Below, one piece after another: positions 31,231 through 31,728 of a stretch of DNA of 31,728 bases. Below the pieces are notes generated by a model that worked only from the letters and a program-made list of their open reading frames with translations, was not told the DNA's origin and ran no database searches. The DNA comes from CAKRZE01 sp045617585 (GTDB lineage: Bacteria > Bacillota > Clostridia > Oscillospirales > CAG-272). Made by a program: the position numbers and the translations under genes. Numbering within the stretch: position 1 is the first letter of the stretch; each line of letters starts with the position of its first letter. The DNA is taken from positions 1-31,728 of the forward strand of contig JAZLIW010000026.1 of NCBI GenBank assembly GCA_045617585.1, in the 5' to 3' direction.

Positions 31231-31728
31231 CTTTTCCCCGCACACGCGGGGGTGATCCCATGGCGCTGCAGACGTTCAGCATGTGCCGGACCTTTTCCCC
31301 GCACACGCGGGGGTGATCCCATGGCGCTGCAGACGTTCAGCATGTGCCGGACCTTTTCCCCGCACACGCGGGGGTGATCCCACATGGCAGCCTACAGCAA
31401 AAAGAAAGGTTCCCTTTTCCCCGCACACGCGGGGGTGATCCCTACTACACCCGGATCAGATTCGCGGGAGACGCCTTTTCCCCGCACACGCGGGGGTGAT
31501 CCCCGGTCGCGCTTCCGTCGATCGGAAATTCGGCACTTTTCCCCGCACACGCGGGGGTGATCCCATGACGCCGAGGACGCCGGTGACCTCCATCGCCTTT
31601 TCCCCGCACACGCGGGGGTGATCCTCACCGCTCCCGGCTCTCTCGTTCCTGGCATTTCTTTTCCCCGCACACGCGGGGGTGATCCTACGCACGAAACGGA
31701 GAAGAGCTTCATCATCGACTTTTCCCCG
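31231..31728 (+). CRISPR. Type I-E CRISPR array, runs off the window
   Basis: Nine repeats start at 31231, 31292, 31353, 31414, 31475, 31536, 31597, 31658 and 31719 (the last cut), a strict 61-base period. The 28-base core begins CTTTTCCCCGC, has the stem CCCCGC-ACAC-GCGGGG and ends GGTGATCC; all complete copies are identical. Base 29 is C in repeats 1-6 and T in 7 and 8, leaving 32-base spacers. Compared with E. coli repeats the plus strand is the crRNA sense, so the leader end should be on the cas2e side. Spacers 1 and 2 are identical. Only 27 bases separate cas2e from repeat 1, so any leader must overlap the end of cas2e. Confidence 0.98.

Noticed and set aside
31152..31715. Open frames of about 77-107 codons on the minus strand in the array
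   Set aside because: Their translations are repeated ITPACAGK/SPPRVRGK units produced by reading through the CRISPR repeats.

Overview
The window looks like a chromosomal segment of an uncultured spore-forming Bacillota, probably a GC-rich gut-type Clostridia lineage. The evidence is a T-box tRNA-sensing leader, a SpoVT/AbrB-type start, many near-consensus sigma-A promoters with 17-bp spacers, strong AGGAGG ribosome sites, and several secreted or lipid-anchored carbohydrate-active proteins. No ribosomal or other phylogenetic marker is present, so placement below class level is not supported.

Left half (1 to about 15.5 kb, GC-rich, ordinary metabolic genes). A sodium:solute symporter cut by the window edge is read leftward behind a complete T-box riboswitch (881-1168). 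Next is an AraC regulator plus ceramidase-like hydrolase operon (minus). It is divergent from a plus-strand operon of a BadF/GlcNAc-kinase-like kinase, a UPF0309 SIS protein, a DegT/DnrJ aminotransferase and a shortened second DegT-like protein. A 21-bp-spaced direct repeat abuts the kinase promoter and is a plausible AraC-type operator. A large lipoprotein follows (calcineurin-like phosphoesterase, Fn3-like and LamG-like domains). A minus-strand operon then carries a GH36 alpha-galactosidase lipoprotein, an unknown lipoprotein, a polysaccharide deacetylase and perhaps a small beta-flower protein. A stand-alone metallophosphoesterase closes the block.

Middle (about 15.5 to 22 kb, accessory island, visibly more AT-rich from 16.1 to 19.9 kb). 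A SpoVT/AbrB gene is broken after its DNA-binding domain. Beyond the break lie a three-gene minus-strand cassette (DUF4417, a JAMM/JAB-motif protein, and a small downstream protein placed like an immunity gene), a candidate small RNA with its own promoter and terminator, and a Fic AMP-transferase with an inhibitory helix. Next come a tandem 33-bp repeat cluster, an AAA/DUF4143 ATPase with a PD-(D/E)XK-like end, a group IIC intron 5' stub inserted right after that gene's terminator, a second 33-bp repeat pair, and an internally deleted AAA/DUF4143 pseudogene.

Right (22 to 31.7 kb). A complete type I-E CRISPR-Cas locus is present: cas3, cas8e, cse2, cas7e, cas5e, cas6e, cas1e and a cas2e fused to a DnaQ-like DEDDh exonuclease. 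All genes are tightly packed on the plus strand and followed after 27 bases by an array of 61-bp period that runs off the window. The two spacers nearest the cas genes are identical. The island therefore combines defence (CRISPR), possible toxin-type modules (Fic, JAMM cassette) and mobile-element debris.
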